A DNA stretch of 64,000 nucleotides from Ligustrum vulgare (GCA_963555705.1 OY743190.1:22203491-22267490); one strand, 5' to 3'; positions 10,835 to 23,466 are shown, numbered from the stretch's first letter. Numbers and translations: made by a program. The notes: generated from the sequence alone by a model not told the origin.

Positions 10835-12549
10835 TATAGCGACCCAAATTTCAAAATGCAAATTTTATAACTTAAGTTGTGTTACTACGAAATTCCTGCC
10901 AACTTTTAATACTTATATTACGCCCATCAAGTTGTCTAGCAAACCATTTAATATAAGAATTCAAAAGAATTTTTAATCTTTAAATTCGATTATTTTATCG
11001 GGTCAAAATTTATAGACAATATCTATTTTAAATTACTCCTAGTCCAATTTTCCCTCTGAAGCCCAAGTTTAAATCCAATGATCAGCCCAAAGCAATTGAC
11101 CAAATTCTTTGCATAGGTGATAGGGCTCTTCAACAGTAACCAAACTCAGATTCTCCACCCTCATTCACGCAGCAACAAATTAAGTTCTTCAGAAGCATTT
11201 TCAGATTTCAACTAGGTAAAATCTCTCAAGTCTTGAATAATCATTTTTCCTTCAATTCCACCATCTACTCTCACGTAATACCACCATTATAGTGCTCCTT
11301 CCAGCCTAAATTCAACATTTCTCTCGACAATCACAGGTATACTCAACAAACAGTTTTCAGTTTATATTTTTTGTCTTGCATTCCACTGACAGATCGCCGA
11401 CGAGATGCTTAGTAGCATCCAGAGAGGGTTCCTCCGATCGGCATCTCTTTTCTCCCTCTCTTGTCCTTCGTTTTTTTAGAAAGAGAAAGTTATCGTATTA
11501 TATGATTTTTTAGATTTTATATAAATTACCATAAACGCCCCTTAGTTTTAAGATCATTCATTTCGATCCTTAAATTTTTAAATCAGTGTTTAACTTTCAG
11601 TCCCAACAATTTTAGAATGTTTAAGTTAGTCCTCGAGATTAATTTAACTCCCTCTATAGCCCTAAGTTTTGATATTCTATCAATTAAATTTTAAACACTT
11701 TCTAATTCCATCAACTTGGCCCTATACTTTCTAATTTTTGTAGTTATACCCTAAATAACTTAAAGATTTATCAAATTACTCATTTCCCTTACTTTCAAAG
11801 GTTCAATTAAATCCCTAAAAGCTTTAAGGTACTAATTAGAACTTAGTATCCTAAATTATTTTAATTTTGTTCTTGCTAGGCGAAGTCGCCGGAAAAGTTT
11901 AAAGCACAGTAATTTCACATCCATTCAATTCAAAAAAAAAATTCAAGATTTTGAGGTGGGGTATAAATTAAAGCAATTGTGGTTATTTTGTCCATGTTAT
12001 TTCTTGATGTGTGATTTTAATTGTGATATGATGCTTCTACGTATGAAAAGGTTGAAGGGACCGTAAATAGGTTCGGGATCGAAATTGGGTCCTTGAGGTT
12101 CTCACAGTGCACAATCTTATTTAGCACTAATAACTTATTTTAAGGGACCGTAAATAGGTAAGGGATCGAAATTGAGTCCTTGGAGATGTCCCATAGTACA
12201 TATTTTAAAGGAAATTTTTTATTAGTATTATGTTCATAATTTGATTTCATGTTTGGATTTAGCTTGGACTGATTGTTGTATCTCCACTGAGTATAATTCG
12301 TTATGCTCACCCCACTATTTCCACCATTTCAGGTTAAGGAGCTCAGTGATGCATAGCAATAAGCAGGGAACTTTTGATTAAATGATAGACCATTAAATTT
12401 ATACATTTTTAAAACAAGTATTTTAATAGTTGATTTCCATTTTGCCAATTAAATCTCGAATTTTAGTATTTTTGCAAATTTTGACACTTTCTTTCTTATA
12501 CTAGGTGTTGACACTTGGTTGTGGGTAAATTATTTAAAGAATGTTTCAC
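10835..12549 (+). repeat. Gypsy 3' LTR of copy B, 3'-truncated
   Basis: Starts tatagcgaccc, a decayed form of the common tgtagcgaccc terminus, right after the PPT. It is colinear with 4997-7052 apart from the 340-bp gap at about 11390. Homology stops at gaatgtttcac near 12549, about 170 bases before the LTR end seen in the other copy. The terminus and any target-site duplication are therefore lost. Confidence 0.8.
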
Positions 12550-12656
12550 GGATTTACTGGAGAGGATCCCAACAAACATCTGAAGAATTCCTTAAAGTTT
12601 GCTTGAGCATCAAACCAACTGGTACATCTGCAGAACAAGTGAAATTTATTTACAGA
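12550..12656 (+). pseudogene. Short gag fragment, Athila-like
   Basis: Begins exactly where the truncated LTR ends. One frame reads FTGEDPNKHLK and, after a one-base shift, EFLKVCLSIKPTG. This is the pattern of the N-terminal retrotrans_gag segment (F-x-G-x-x-x-E-D-P-N-x-H-L-x-x-F-x-x-x-C) in Athila-like elements. About 35 residues are recognisable, so the lineage is tentative. Confidence 0.45.
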
Positions 12657-12919
12657 CGGCACATTTTCACCTACTTTTTAACTACACATTTTTTAAACCA
12701 TTTTTAATCACGTATTTTATTTCAAAAACAACAAATTCTTGTTTATAAACAAACAAAGCCTACAAAGCCTTTTATAATATATATTTTATTTTGTTTTTAT
12801 TTTAGTTTTTTCCCAAAAAAATATAAGTGCATTATGGATAGAAAATGACATTTAATGCTTCTCTCTCCTCACTTCTACTTTTATATATGTATAGAAGATA
12901 TAGATATATACAGATAGAT
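12657..12919. other. No recognised feature
   Basis: AT-rich, with a degenerate gatata/agatata run at about 12895-12925. Nothing coding is seen. Confidence 0.4.
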
Positions 12920-14620
12920 ATAGATATGGCGTAAATAGTATTATTTAGAAATTAGTATCCACATCTGGACATTACGTCATAATAAATAAATTTATTTCAA
13001 TTAATTTGATCAATTGAAATAATCCTCAAAAAGTAAACAAGCTCGACTAATCGAAATTCTTCTTACTTAGTCGTTGGACAAAATGACAAACTTTCTATCC
13101 AATCTCTTTTCAATTAACAATTTAAAACAAGATCTCTAAATTTAATTAATTGAAATATCAAATTATTCTAGGCAACAAATTCATAAGCTCTGTTTATTAA
13201 TCTAGATTCTTCTTGTTCAAACCACTTTTTTATTTGTTACAAAATATCCTGGTAACTTAACAATTATAGATTAAGCAGAAAAATTTAACATGAACCACTC
13301 TAACTCTATTACTTAGTAGGCCTCCAAAGCAATAAAGAAAGAAAAATATAGCATCAAATCAATGGAATGCAAACACAATTAAAATATATAATGTAATTAA
13401 CTTAGTAATTTATAAATCAGAAATCCATGTCTAGATGCTTCAACATCTTCTTCAATCAAATGTTAATTTATTTACTCGTGTTACACATAATATCAACATC
13501 AAGTATAAGAAATGTAATCATGAGAAAAATACAAAAGAAAGAGTAAAGAAAGCTTAGTGATAAGAATTGATGATTAATTCCTCCAAGAAACATCATTTGA
13601 ATTCTTCTAATGAATTTCCTAAAAATCTTGATTTTTCCTCTTTACTGCAGTGTACAATAAGTGTATATAAGAGATGTATATTATCTGAAGTATTCCTTGC
13701 ATTTATAGAGTGACTGTATCTTTTTTTCTTGATTAAAAAATTTCGATTTGCAAGAGTAATTCCCTTTCATCATCCCTCATTTTTTTCTTCTTTTCTACCA
13801 TTTTCTCTATTCAGTTCCAACTTTTGTCTCCCACATAGAATGGATTTAGAATCCTTTTCTGTTATAAAATTTTCAATTGAAAGAATTATTCCATTTCATC
13901 TTGGATCGCCATTTTCTTTTTCTTCTTTTTCACTATTTTCTCCATTCTGTTTCAACTATTGTCTCCCACGTACTTGTGTTAAATTGTTTTAAATTCACTG
14001 TATGTTGTTCCCACCAGTATGTGTTCCACACTTGTGCATAATGCATCTCCAAAACAATTAAAATAATGTAAAAATTGGATTTTTAACAATCTTGCTTGAG
14101 CGCTTAACAGATTTACCCTCTGACCTACAGTTCGTATTTTCATCGTATCTTTCTCGCCCGAAACCCGATCGGCCTGATTCAACATTTTATGGAAAGCTAA
14201 GTCAAATGGATACAACTCATCTAAAAGTATAAATTTCCAATTCCAACGCTTACTTGACGAAACATGAGTCTTAATATGAAACTAAAAATTTTGAACATAA
14301 CTTGTTCGGCTAGAATTCTTTTGTTTTCACACGTTTGCATTTCTTTCTTCCAATTTATATTTCAAACTTCTCGAATTGAACCTTAGAATTATCAAAGAGT
14401 AGACAAGTTGTCTTAATAAAATTTTCTGAAAGTTTGCATTTATGTCCCCGAACATTGAATTTTCTCATTTTAGCTTGATTTTCGGCTCATTTCCTTTGGT
14501 TCTTTCATTTTGCATCGAGTTTCATCTAATAAATAAAATACAACAAAATTAAGCTATAATTCGTTATAATAAATAACAATAGTTTAATGAGCTAGAGAAA
14601 TATACAAAATACACTTATCA
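12920..14620 (-). repeat. Probable minus-strand gypsy LTR
   Basis: On the minus strand the sequence starting at 14620 reads tgataagtgtattttg. This is the same terminus as the Athila-like LTRs at 47921 and 54102 (tgataagtgtatttta). Inside are a segment containing ggggacataaatgcaa and, near 13702, a TATA-like ctataaatgcaagg, as expected at the U3/R border. The other end is not resolved; I see neither a ca terminus nor a PBS, so 12920 is approximate. It may be a solo or truncated LTR. A 78-codon minus-strand ORF at 13979-14215 lies within it and has no recognised domain. Confidence 0.45.
13739..13975. repeat. Imperfect ~133-bp tandem duplication
   Basis: Two similar blocks of about 100 bases start near 13739 and 13872. 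Both contain a tttcattc/tttcatc word, a ttttttcttc run, cattttctc(t/c)att and ttgtctcccac. They lie inside the probable minus-strand LTR. The right copy of the LTR family at 47921 does not show this duplication. Confidence 0.55.
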
Positions 14621-15259
14621 AACACATATCATCTCTCATTGTTCACCCTTCATTCCTAACTGGTAATCCACTAATGATCCGGAATTAATGAGATGTTCAT
14701 ATGTTACTTCCTTACCCTCTCTCATCTAACCTAGGTGGATAATGAATCTCCACCTAATAAAAGTGATCGCAGTGTCACCTCTCACTCCACGTCATTAGGA
14801 TTCTAGCAGATATATGGTTCCAAATATTTAACCATAATGATCTAAATGTCACTCCTAAACACCCCCACATGTTACTTATGCATTCTCATGTATCTATACT
14901 CAATATTACCAGTTACCCTATTTACTATTAATGCACCTACTAAAAATGAAGTTAGAACACACCTATTGATAAACCTTACAACACAAATCTCAACCATTAT
15001 GTATGCAACATGTTATACATAATAACAAGTTCAATCTTAAATTCAAGAAAATATACACTTCAATTATATGAGATGTAATATATAAATGCACCGAAATCAA
15101 GCACCATTTATGAAAAATGGATTTAACACACAGATATAATTATTAGTAACAGCAAAAGAGAGTTTATCATCAATAAGATTCACTCGGTTTATAACTAGAT
15201 CCAATGTCAACACTCGTCTCACTTATCACTTTTTCAACTTGCTAATTACTCTTTTTAGG
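14621..15259. other. No recognised gene
   Basis: Between the LTR terminus at 14620 and the gag zinc-knuckle fragment. It could be the 3' part of that minus-strand element, but I see no motif. Confidence 0.4.
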
Positions 15260-15389
15260 AGAAAAAAAAACTCTCGCAAAGTGTCTAGATTTACCGCAGT
15301 TATAACATTTTATCTTTCACCCCGACTTATAACTAAACCCATTCTTTTGAAATTTATTGTTAAAAAAAATGTCTTTCATCTTTTATTGC
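15260..15389 (-). pseudogene. Retroelement gag zinc-knuckle fragment
   Basis: Minus strand reads FQKNGFSYKSG, a stop, then CYNCGKSRHFAR followed by a T-rich slip. This is a C-x2-C-x4-H zinc knuckle whose last Cys has been lost in a homopolymer. It stops exactly at the SIRE-like LTR, which therefore lies within or next to an older retroelement. The matching other half is not present to the right of the SIRE-like element. Confidence 0.55.
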
Positions 15390-16752
15390 TGAAAATTTAA
15401 AGTTGTCTAAATTTGACTTTTAAACGAATAGACTATCACAAATTGATCTGGACAGTTGTGTATTATCCGAACACGTGAAATTCTGTTTTAGCGCAGATCT
15501 AGATGAATACTTATATTTCAAATTCGTGTAGATTATAGAACGTGAACAGTCTAAATAAAATATGCAGAATTGTAAACAGACAAGAACACAATGTTTGAGC
15601 TTAACGTGGAAAAAAACCTAACTGGGAAAACCCACGTGCCCGCACCCTGCGGACAAAAATAAATCGCTATATAAGAAAAGAGTTTATACAGATCAATCTA
15701 AACTACATGATAAATCTACTCATAGACTTATCAAACATCCAAGAAATAGATCACTCCCTGATCCTTCTATGGCATGTAATATGAGACGGCGTCCCACCAC
15801 TCTTCGGTATCTTTTTTTGAATCTGCAACACTCTTCAGCAATCTCGAACTCCTGTTCGATTTCGATCCAAACCTCCCATTTGATCTTTAGGCTGAAGGAC
15901 TTTTCTTCTCTCAGTGATCGATAAACTCCTCCAGGAGAAACACGATTTATCAATCGATTTTTAGCATGAAAGAATAAGCTCTATATCTCTAGAATATTCA
16001 TGCACATCAAGAAGTCACACAATGAAGAAGCCGTGTTTAATTAGCACCACACGAAAATATTAGCTTCTTGACTTCTTCGAGAAAACATCCATTTTTCTCC
16101 CATTTAAATGCAATTGAATTTCTTGTCAATCAAGATTCTTTATTGCATAAAATCTCTATAACCTACAAGTTAATCAAAGATAATTAGAGATAATGATATG
16201 ATATTTGGAAATAAATCTTACGTTAAGTAAAGATAAGGTAAGATACTCACAATTGATTATGGAATAGAAGATCTTACAATATGAAGTGATAAAATTGAAT
16301 GTCAAGAATTCAAGATACTCGGCCATATAAAGAAAAAGATCTTACCATGTGTAAAGATACACTTGAATACCAAGAATTAAGATACTCGGCCTAATCCCAT
16401 TTCATTATGCTCGGCCATATCAAGAAGGAAACTTACCACAATATCATATCTTGATTCTAATCATAAAGGATCAATATTTCTCGATTCAAAAATATATCAC
16501 AAGATTTCAAGATCAACATATATGATTCTAAAAGATTAATATTTCTTGATTCAACCAAAATTATTATCTCCAAAAATAAAATGATTATCACAAACATAGG
16601 AGATATTATATTCAAGAAATAATTACGTAATTTAATTAAACTTAATAAATATTACTAAACACACGTGTAAAGTAATTAAATTAAATTCACTTAAATTACA
16701 ACATGTAGAAAAATAGAAAATGGCAATAAACATAACTTAAAATAAGTTAACA
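15390..16752 (-). repeat. 3' LTR of SIRE-like copia
   Basis: 1363 bp, beginning tgaaaattt and ending aagttaaca on the plus strand, so bounded by TG...CA in either direction. It aligns along its length with 23469-24772, with scattered substitutions and small indels. The block containing cccacgtgcccgcaccctgc is conserved in both. Confidence 0.88.
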
Positions 16753-16768
16753 ATCTCTCCCTTTGTCT
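16753..16768 (-). other. Polypurine tract of SIRE-like copia
   Basis: Minus strand agacaaagggagagat directly abuts the LTR start tgttaac, matching the common copia pattern of a G-rich purine run followed by ttgtta. Confidence 0.75.
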
Positions 16769-19222
16769 TTTTCTATTTTTCCAAAACATATTCATCTTTT
16801 CTAAACCATAGATAGAAGTAACATGCAATTATCAAGCTCCCCCTATCAAAATTCTTCCCCTCAAGTCATGCATCATAATAAGCTGACTCCAACTAATTCA
16901 TGCATGCAACGAGAAAAATAATAAGTACATAAAGGAGCATCCAAATAAATCGAAAGTTACTTCAATATTCAATCAATCAGAAAAGATGAGAAAAAATACT
17001 ACTCCCCCTTTTTGGAAGAAATAGGGAAGCCTTCCACGTCTTATAACCTGCCAAAGTAAGCACGAGTTGACAAGAATAGGCAAAAGTCAGTTACAAATGA
17101 TATAAATTGAAAGTAAAGGCTGTGTTTCAGAAAACACAATAAACGCTCCCCCTTACTACAACACTAAGAATTTTAATGTAGTAGGATATAATATCTATGT
17201 CTCTCCCCAACGACCACCCCTCAAACATAGAATTCATGAAAATTGCAAAATAGTTTTTTCTTCTAGTTGCTAAATTCTACTATCCTATCCAGTCGATTCA
17301 GGTTGGCCCGATCTATCTATAGGTCTCTAAACACCCAGATATATGGTTTTTGAGAATCAGCATAGGCACCAGTCAACCAAAACTTAAGACTGAATGGTGT
17401 AAGCGTACCTTTGGTAGTCTGCATAAGGCTGCTAACAAATGATGAATGATCATACCTGGATCCACTTGGTGTAGTATATTCATCTGTCCTTGTTCTCAGT
17501 TTCTTTTTCTTTGTGGCCACTGTGTTATTCACCTTTTTCTGTTCTTTCTGTCTGGCCTAGCAGTCTCTTCTTCTTCAGATTCTACAGCATCATCAGATTC
17601 ATTTTCACTTCTAGACCTCTCTGACTCATCAGACTCATTATCTCCTTCTGATTCCTCTGGTTTCTCTTCTTTAGCCTCTGACTCTGAATCACTAGATTTA
17701 TCTCATGTACTTGTGTCCGGGTCAGATCCATCTACGTCTTCTGCCGATTTGTTCCAGATTTACCTTCTTCCACATCTTTCTCATCTTTTGGCATCTTCCC
17801 CTTCGTTTCAGTCTGTTTGCCCTAAATTTCATCTACACCCATCAATTCCTTTCAAATTTCTAAGGGAGTAAAGTGATTGATAGGAAGATTACCGAACATA
17901 GGTGTCGATTTACACCAATGACTTGTGGCTTGGTGGTGGAGTTTCCTTGGCTTGGTTCAGCTATAGGCGAAGATTGGATGTTAAGGTGGTTTAAGAGGGT
18001 TTTTGTGAATTTAGGTTTTTCAAATGGAGAGAGGAAATCGGATTTGAGAAGAGACTCTTGAGGAATTTGAGTATAAATAGAATTCAAGAGATTTTGTTTT
18101 AATTGCATTCCTAGTAAACAAAGATATCTCTTGAGAATCCTAGTTCCTGCCAATTTCATTTCCAAAAAAAATGGAATAAACATGGAAATAAATCAAGAAT
18201 TAGGTAACAAATAAATTACCAAAATTGGGCTCCACAATTTACTGACTTATTCTGCAAGATTCATGCACATTAGTCCATAATATACTGCCTTAAAGAAGAA
18301 TTTTCCAGAAAAATATCTAAAATACGTGAATGAAAAAATCTAGATGCATCCGGGTACCTGAGACACGTCTGAACACTGTTGGCATCAGTTGAGGCAGAAT
18401 CATCTGGCAGTGTACAGTCCACCACGTACAAGATTAAGTTGATTAAAGTGCGTGTGTGATCTGAGCAACCCTTAGTCATTCACATACTGTCAAAAATCAT
18501 ATGATTGCCCTGACTTATTGATTTGTCACCGTAGTGCACAATAAGACCAATCAATATCTATATAAGTGCATTTTCTCAAATCCAGCTTGTCGACTTTTTC
18601 AATATTATGGCAATGTCTTTTGGAGGTGGAAACGGCTTCACACAATCCCCATAAGTTATTTTACAAGATATTTCCCTTTAGATTAGAAGAAGGATATGAA
18701 CTTGGCTTGGATTGGTAGATTCACACAATCCCCAGAAGTTATCTTACTAGGGTTTCCCCTTTTTCTTTGATAATTTCACCTTTTCCTCGTATGTTTCCTT
18801 TTTGACTAAGGGGTATGAACTTGGCTTGAATATGCAGCCTTCTTTTCCACTAGTCCTGCCCTTGGATAATAAGAATATGCGTGCAATGATATAAGTAAGA
18901 TTCAGATCATAGGTCTACACACAGAATATGAAATCTCATCCAGTAGCAAACCATATGACTTCGATAATAGTGACTTATCCTTTGGATTGTCCAGATTTGA
19001 GTACTAGTTAGATTCATTCGGAGACATGTTGACTGCCATCATCCAGATGTATCTGTCTCGTTATCAGCTTCAAGCACTTAGATATATCTGCAACCAAAAA
19101 CACGATCTACACTTAGTATACGAATAGGATAAGTTAACTAAAATGCATGCAATAAAAAAAATAGAAAAAGAAAAAAATGCGTTTTTTTATTTTATTTTTA
19201 TTTTTTTTGAATATCCATGCTC
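16769..19222 (-). other. Post-pol region with degenerate extra ORF
   Basis: About 2.45 kb between the pol stop and the PPT. SIRE-type elements often carry an additional, env-like or unknown ORF here. On the minus strand a frame at 17860-18183 is open for 107 codons. A strongly acidic, Ser/Glu-rich stretch at about 17570-17700 (SSDSESEAKEEKPEESEG and further E/S/D runs) continues into a Lys/Arg-rich piece at 17317-17532. Stops separate them. No transmembrane or env signature is visible, so I call it only a decayed extra ORF. Confidence 0.5.
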
Positions 19223-19765
19223 CTATTCAGGAGGTGATACTCCAATTTGTTTCCTAAGGTTTTTAAATTTGACAGTATCGAGGTTCTTAGTAAACAAATC
19301 TGCAAGCTATAGATCAGTTTGTATGTGCTCTAGATTGATAATCTTTTGTTCCACCAATTCTCTGATGAAGTGGTGTGTGATGTCAATATGTTTTGTTCTG
19401 GAGTGCTGGAGAGGGTTTTTTGAGATGTTGATAGCACTGGCGTTGTCATAGTACATAGTGGCTTGTTCTGTAGATATCCCATAATCTTCCAACATTTGTT
19501 TCATCCAAAGGAGCTATGTACAGCAACTACCTACTGCAATATACTCCACTTCGACTATGGAAAGGGACACTGAATTTTGTTTTCTGCTCAGCCATGCTAC
19601 CATATTTTTCCCAATGTAAAAGCATCCTCCAGATGTACTCTTCTGATCATCCACATTTCCAGCCCAGTCTGCATCCGAATAACTCAAGGTACCACTTACA
19701 TATCTAATGATCCTTTTACAGCAGCAACATGAGATTCCTTGGGTTTGGCCTGATATCTTGCACAT
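19223..19765 (-). pseudogene. Copia RNase H (SIRE-like)
   Basis: Minus-strand frames give YSDADWAGNVDDQKSTSG, FYIGKNMVAWLSRKQNSV, then in the next frame YDNASAINISKNPLQHSRTK and HIDITHHFIREL, ending near GVSPPE and a stop at about 19223. All the usual RNase H blocks of copia elements are present, though split by at least one frameshift near 19505-19514. Confidence 0.88.
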
Positions 19766-20722
19766 ACTCCTACACTGAAGGACATGTCTGGCCTACTGAC
19801 AGTAAGGTACAGAAGACTTCCAATCATGCTTCTGTAGAGGGATGGATCTACATCCTTACCTCTGTCATCCTTTGAAAGTTTCAATGTAGTTGCCGTGGGA
19901 GTTCTCATACCCTTTGCATCTTCAAATCCAACTTTCTTTACTAGATTTTTTCGCATATTTTGCTTGAGATATGAATATACTAGATTCATCATGCTAAACC
20001 TACAACCCAAGAAAAAATGTTAGTTCACCGACCATACTCATTTCAAATTCTCTTTTCATTGTATTTATAAATTCATCAATCTTGGACTTAAATGTAGATC
20101 CAAATACAATGTCATCAACATATATTTGAGCTACAGTTAGTCCATAATTTAGTTGCTTAATGAAAATGATTTTATCAGTTCCTCCCCTTATGTATTCTTT
20201 GCTTAGCAAGAATGATGCGAGTCTTTCATACCAAGCTTTAGGGGCTTGTTTCAAACTATACAACGCCTTTTTGAGTCTAAAGACATAGTTCGGGTGAGAT
20301 GAATTTGTGAACCCTTGGGGCTGCTCCACATAAGCTTCCTCATTGAGTATATCATTTAGGAACACACTTTTGACATCCATCTGGTAGTCTAAAATTGATG
20401 TAGCAGGACACAGCTAGCAATAGTCTGATTGATTCGAGTCTGGCTACCAGAGCAAATATTTCATCAAAGTCTATTCCTACAATTTGGGTGTAGTCTTGAG
20501 CAACAAGTCTGGCTTTGTTTCTAACTATATTTCCTTTTTTTTTTTTTTTTTACGTGGTACCAGCTCCCAGACGTTGTTTCTTTCAAACTGGTTGAGTTCC
20601 TCCTGCATAGCATGTACCCAGTTTTCATCTGTCAAAGCTTCCTTAACATTTTTTGGTTCAATTTGGGACATATGGCAAATGTTTCCCATATCGGCAGCAA
20701 ATTGTCTTCTGGTTACATTCAT
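19766..20722 (-). pseudogene. Copia reverse transcriptase (SIRE-like)
   Basis: RVT_2 domain. The N-terminal part has ALTDENWVHAMQEELNQF and NNVWELVPR. An A-homopolymer (plus-strand T run at ~20536-20551) then replaces the conserved lysine/proline stretch and throws the frame. Downstream are MDVKSVFLNDILNEEAYVEQ, YALYSLKQAPKAWYERL-like text, IYVDDIVFGST with both catalytic Asp near 20105-20135, and FEMSMVGELTFFLGL. The connection segment (SKDDRGKDVDPSLYRSMIGS) is in a further frame at 19696-20010. Confidence 0.88.
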
Positions 20723-21018
20723 TTTAGACAGATCAGTAAGAATGTTGTCAAGTGGATGAGCATTTTGAATTCTAGCAGTGGTCTGTTCAACACTTTTAGT
20801 TCTGCATCATTAGGTGTATCTAGGTAGTCAGTTGAATCTGGATGGATAGATGTGTCTCGGTAGCCAGATTCATCCACATCACATTCTGCACCATTATTTT
20901 GGATTTCTACTTGGAGTGGTCTTTCTTCTGGTTTCTCAATTTCAACGTGTTGTTTTGATGGGATGTCCAACTGATCAGCTTCATCTTCCTATTCATCAGC
21001 CTTTTCATTACTAGATTT
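20723..21018 (-). pseudogene. Integrase C-terminal linker remnant
   Basis: Hydrophilic linker between integrase and RT (for example KPEERPLQVEIQ, DTSIHPDSTDYLDTP). It joins directly to SFANRF at about 21019. The normal ~300 residues of integrase core and C-terminal region between these points are missing. Confidence 0.7.
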
Positions 21019-21984
21019 CTAAAAACGATTAGCAAAACTGTCAAAGGCATCAGACTTATCACGAATAAACATGACCCAGGTGTATCTGGAGAAATTATCA
21101 ACACACACATAAATATACCTCTTGCCATCAATACTTTCCTTTTGGATAGGACCCATTAAATCCATGTGAATTAGTTCAAGTATATGAGAGGTATTAATAG
21201 ATGTACCTGATTTGTGTTGACTTTTGATTTGCTTACCCTTTTGACAGTCATTGCAGATTTCTTCTGGCATGTTTTTTATGCTAGGAAACCTTCTCACACC
21301 CTGTAGTCTGGTCAGCTTCATGAGATCATGGTATTTTAGATGCCCTAATATGTTATGCCACAATTTTTCATTTTTGGTTCTAACTGAATTGCAAGTTATG
21401 TGACTTTCAAGTGTATAGCATTTGTCTTTGGATCTAACTCCCTTAAACAAAACACTTTTTAATGGATTAGAGTTCTTGTCACAACTTAAAACCTTGCAAT
21501 AATCTTTGGAAAACATGACAAGCAAATTATCATCACACAATTGTCCTACACTGATCAAATTTGCCTTAAGTCCGATAACATACAAGACATTGGTTAATGT
21601 AGGCAGTGCTTTGATGTTGATGATACCAGATCCATCTATCTTACCCTTTTGGCCATCACCAAAGGTAACAGAACCTGTCTCACCTTTTTCAAAATGTGAT
21701 AACAGAGAAAGATCACCTGTCACATGTCTAGAACATCCACTATCAAAAGACCAAGTGTTAGGAATCAAGGCATTGAATGCTAATTGAACTACATAAGCAT
21801 TAGTTTTAATTTTCTTTTCTTGCCTAGTTACGAGTCTTCTTTTGTTTGAGTTAATTAATTTCAAGTACTCATAACACCTAAACACATCATGACCAAGTTT
21901 GGTACAAAAATTACAGAATACCTGGAAGAAAGATGTATCTAGCCAACTCTGACGAGGTAGAAATTTTCTGCCAGTCTGACACAT
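21019..21984 (-). pseudogene. Copia protease, GAG-pre-integrase and truncated integrase
   Basis: A 321-codon open frame. A CCHC motif (CNFCTKLGHDVFRC) is near the start. The protease signature WSFDSGCSRHVTG and NVLYVIGLKANLISVGQL follow. The HHCC zinc-binding part has LWHNILGH and CNDCQKGKQ. The integrase core opens with HMDLMGP (first catalytic Asp) and VDNFSRYTWV, then ends at DSFANRF. The second Asp (S/TDNG) and the Glu (NGVAER) are deleted, so no DDE site could form. It is the longest intact stretch of this element. Confidence 0.9.
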
Positions 21985-23417
21985 AGATTCATCTTGCTTG
22001 TACAGATTCGATTGAAATTGTCTACCTGTATGGTTCCTAGCTGGATGTGATTTTTGGGTTCCAGCAACATTGAATTAATGATGGTAGGAGGTAGATGTAT
22101 CTGTGTAGATTCTGCTTTGCTCCTTCTTGCCATATCCTGTTTCTTTCACAAAAACCATCTTGTTTTCATGAGTTTTACCCTCACCTACATATCCAAGTCC
22201 ACTTTTTGTGCTAGCAGGTGTCCCGTGGTTCAAAATTTCATCAAGCTGAACATATCCAAGTACCAATTTCTTGATCTTGTCTTGTACTTTAGTGAGCTCT
22301 GCACTCAATCTGCTTACCTCATCATCTTCGTCATCTGGAAAGGCAAATACATCTGGATTACTTTCCCTGTTGTGTTCAGCCACAACTTGCAACAGTTGTA
22401 TACTCTCTTCTGCTTTTTGAAGTTCTTTCTTCAAACTTTCAATGTTTAATCCAGATTCATCTTAGTTAGTTCCTGTATAACAAGAGTTTCCAGAATCAGT
22501 ACCAGACGACTGTAAAGTAGTAAAGATAGTTACCTGTTTTTCAGAATAGCAGCTGTCTGAATCTGATTCAGATTCATCTGTGTCCCCATCAATCCATGTA
22601 TCATTCACGACCTTCCTTCCTTTGGTTTTGTTGATTTTGATTCTGACCTTGCAGGTTGGAAGATCTTTCTTTTTGTTTTCCTTTGAGGAATTTTTTAAAT
22701 TATCTGGTGAGAAGTGAGAAGTTTTCATCTTCATCTGTCTCTTCACTGCTTGCTTTGAAAGCAATGCCTGGTTTCTTATCTTTCTTTTTTCGAGCTAGAT
22801 TTAACTCATAAGTCATTAATGAGCCCACAAGTTCCTCTACATGCATGATTGAAAGATCCTTGCTTTCTTCAATGGCTGTCACTTTTGCATGGAATCTGTC
22901 TGGTAAGGATCTGAGAATCTTTTCCACAATTTTCTCGTTGGAGAATGTTTTTCCAAGGGCTTTAGCTGAGTTTGTGAGATCACTCAATCAAGCATAGAAA
23001 ATTTTGAAGTCTTCTCGCTCATCCATACATAGTTGCTCAACTCAAGAGTGATCATCTGTAGTTTTGAGGTTTTGACAGCATTAGTTCCTTCGTTTACTAC
23101 CCTCAAAGCATCCCATGCTTCCTTGGTGGTTCTTAAGGATGAAATCAACCTGAATTGACTTGGATCAACCAAAGAAACAGTAGCATTAAGTGCTTTAGAA
23201 TTCCAATTTGCATTAGCTAATTCATCTGTAGTATAAGCACTTCTAGCTACAACTGTAACAACACCTTCAGTAGTGACACTGGGTGTTGTGTAACCATGAA
23301 GGACAGATGTCCAACAAGTTCATCAATAGATTAAATAAAAATTTCCATGCGAATTTTCCAATATGCATAATTATTACCAATTAACAATGGAGGCCTAAGA
23401 GATGCAGAATTTTTCAT
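21985..23417 (-). pseudogene. Copia gag (SIRE-like)
   Basis: Starts at a minus-strand ATG (MKNSASLRPPLLIGNNYAYW), the typical copia Gag opening. A stop follows about 33 residues in. Later frames give SLRTTKEAWDALRVV, LGKTFSNEKIVEKILRSLPD, TAIEESKDLSIMHVEELVGS and a C-terminal part rich in K, D and S (DGDTDESESDSD) with a coiled-coil-like stretch (LSAELTKVQDKIKKLV). The order matches SIRE-type Gag. At least four frame breaks occur. Confidence 0.85.
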
Positions 23418-23454
23418 TTTAGATAATCGGATCTCACTTTCTAGAAGTGAACCC

Positions 23455-23466
23455 GCTCTAATATCA
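23455..23466 (-). other. Primer-binding site of SIRE-like copia
   Basis: Minus strand tgatattagagc, two mismatches from the initiator-Met PBS core, two bases inside the 5' LTR. Confidence 0.7.

Noticed and set aside
13979..14215. 78-codon minus-strand ORF
   Set aside because: Inside the probable LTR; no domain, and compositional features match LTR sequence.
17446..17871. 141-codon plus-strand ORF with a long Ser/Asp-rich stretch
   Set aside because: It is the antisense shadow of the acidic Ser/Glu-rich reading on the minus strand in the SIRE-like element. It has no domain of its own.
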